From an uncultured Candidatus Saccharibacteria bacterium (GTDB lineage Bacteria; Patescibacteriota; Saccharimonadia; Saccharimonadales; Saccharimonadaceae), in NCBI GenBank assembly GCA_938017675.1, contig CALIJB010000017.1, positions 1-32,040 of the forward strand: a stretch of 32,040 nucleotides of DNA. The letters run 5' to 3'. The position numbers and the translations under genes are program-made. The notes beneath the pieces were generated by a model. That model was not told the origin of the DNA. It worked only from the letters and a program-made list of their open reading frames with translations, and ran no database searches. Of the stretch, positions 31,674-32,040 are shown one piece after another; positions within the stretch are counted from its first letter, which is position 1, and every line of letters starts with the position of its first letter.

Positions 31674-32040
31674 GGGCTTGTTAAGCCCTTTCGCCGAGGA
31701 TCACTCCTCCTCGGCGGTGGTGGTGTCGTTCACCTCCTCGTTCTCGGCGTAAAACTCATCGACATCCTCCTTCGGGAGGATGTCGATGAGTTGGACCTGC
31801 TCTCTCATGGGAATGGGAGCCTTTGCGAGCTGTCTATCAGCTCGCTTAAGCTCCCACTCGAGGTGGGGAGCGTACCAACAGTACGACGAGTAGTTCCTCT
31901 TCAAAGAGGCCAAGTGTTCTCTGGCCTCTTTGGCCAGCGCCTCGAGGCGGCGGTGCCAGGCGGCCACCTCAACGCGGTGGCGCGCCGCCTCGGCGGTGGC
32001 GTACGCTCCGTTCTCGATGAGCTCTTCGCGGAGCTCCTCG
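31674..32040. other. Hairpin-dense GC-rich tract (possible structured RNA)
   Basis: Consecutive perfect hairpins: GGGCTT/AAGCCC (31674-31688); CGCCGAGGA/TCCTCGGCG (31692-31716); a 16-bp stem with a TTCG tetraloop (31755-31790); a two-tier hairpin 31814-31856 (7-bp stem, 4x4 internal loop, 8-bp stem, loop TCTAT); CGTAC/GTACG (31871-31885); AAAGAGGCCA/TGGCCTCTTT (31903-31931); GAGCTC/GAGCTC (32019-32036). The + strand version of the 16-bp stem has the stable C(UUCG)G loop. This density is far above that of neighbouring genes. A structured non-coding RNA, possibly extending beyond the window, is one reading; the overlapping - strand ORF is the other. Confidence 0.45.
31701..32040 (-). CDS. Hypothetical helical, acidic-tailed protein, 5' partial, atypical codon use
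   Basis: Open from the right edge to TGA at 31703-31701; the frame continues upstream as EELREELIENGAYATAEAAR past the GTG at 31967, so the gene probably begins outside the window. The predicted protein is mostly helical and charged (KEAREHLASLKRN, WELKRADRQLAKAP) with an acidic tail ending TTTAEEE; no family recognised. Third codon positions are nearly all G or C (GAG, CTC, GCC, AAC, ACC), unlike the other genes here, pointing to foreign origin, for example phage or host. The coding region coincides with a series of hairpins, so a structured RNA cannot be excluded. Confidence 0.5.
   Translation of the reverse strand, partial: EELREELIENGAYATAEAARHRVEVAAWHRRLEALAKEAREHLASLKRNYSSYCWYAPHLEWELKRADRQLAKAPIPMREQVQLIDILPKEDVDEFYAENEEVNDTTTAEEE

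Noticed and set aside
31670..31760. Integron attC site (GTTAAGC core, large palindrome)
   Set aside because: Only one core-like site; the second core and the attC spacing are missing, and no integrase is visible.

Overview
The window looks like a compact chromosomal segment of a Patescibacteria (CPR) bacterium, most likely Candidatus Saccharibacteria (TM7). This rests on gene content and style: short intergenic gaps, a dcw cluster without mraZ in front of rsmH, a PIF1-type helicase with a C-terminal DNA-binding domain, a large membrane-anchored VirD4/HerA-like ATPase, an excalibur-domain surface protein and UGA used as a normal stop. No rRNA, tRNA, CRISPR array or insertion sequence was found. 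The taxon is inferred, not proven.

Layout. 1-5.1 kb: small enzymes and stress genes on the + strand (the end of an AstE/AspA-type deacylase, two Nudix hydrolases, an AbrB-Doc toxin-antitoxin pair, a histidine phosphatase, a CYTH protein, a frameshifted HExxH metallopeptidase-like gene, a class I glutamine amidotransferase). 5.1-9.6 kb: a CIRCE-controlled hsp20 on the - strand, a hypothetical protein plus RNase H, then metK behind a SAM-I riboswitch, then a PIF1/RecD-like helicase. 9.6-12.5 kb: a transglutaminase-like gene broken by an in-frame TAA, a KwaB/DUF4868-like gene and yvcK. 12.5-20.8 kb: a 660-bp gene-free stretch, then a division and cell-wall cluster rsmH-(24-aa ORF)-ftsL-ftsI-mraY-ftsW-murG-ftsQ. 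20.8-22.4 kb: an AT-rich 836-bp gene-free stretch and a DUF2726 gene. 22.4-31.5 kb: the excalibur protein (+), then - strand genes: GNAT, VirD4/HerA-like ATPase, a sigma region 4/HARE-HTH fusion, an esterase and topA. 31.6-32.04 kb: a strong bidirectional terminator, then a GC-rich, hairpin-dense tract that also carries a partial - strand ORF with codon use unlike its neighbours.

The clearest regional theme is translation initiation. At least fourteen genes have a sigma-70 -10 box ending exactly 6 or 7 bp before the start codon, which places the predicted transcription start on the ATG or GTG itself, so these mRNAs should be leaderless. Most genes inside operons, and genes with a regulated 5' leader (metK riboswitch, hsp20, the sigma/HARE gene), have Shine-Dalgarno sequences. 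This rule also corrects several starts (1805, 3580, 13161).

The best candidates for undescribed biology are the leaderless/SD split, the hairpin-dense tract at the right edge, the 660-bp region before rsmH with a promoter and nested hairpins, the small ORF plus hairpin between rsmH and ftsL, and the palindromes sharing an ACGCTA core in two intergenic regions.
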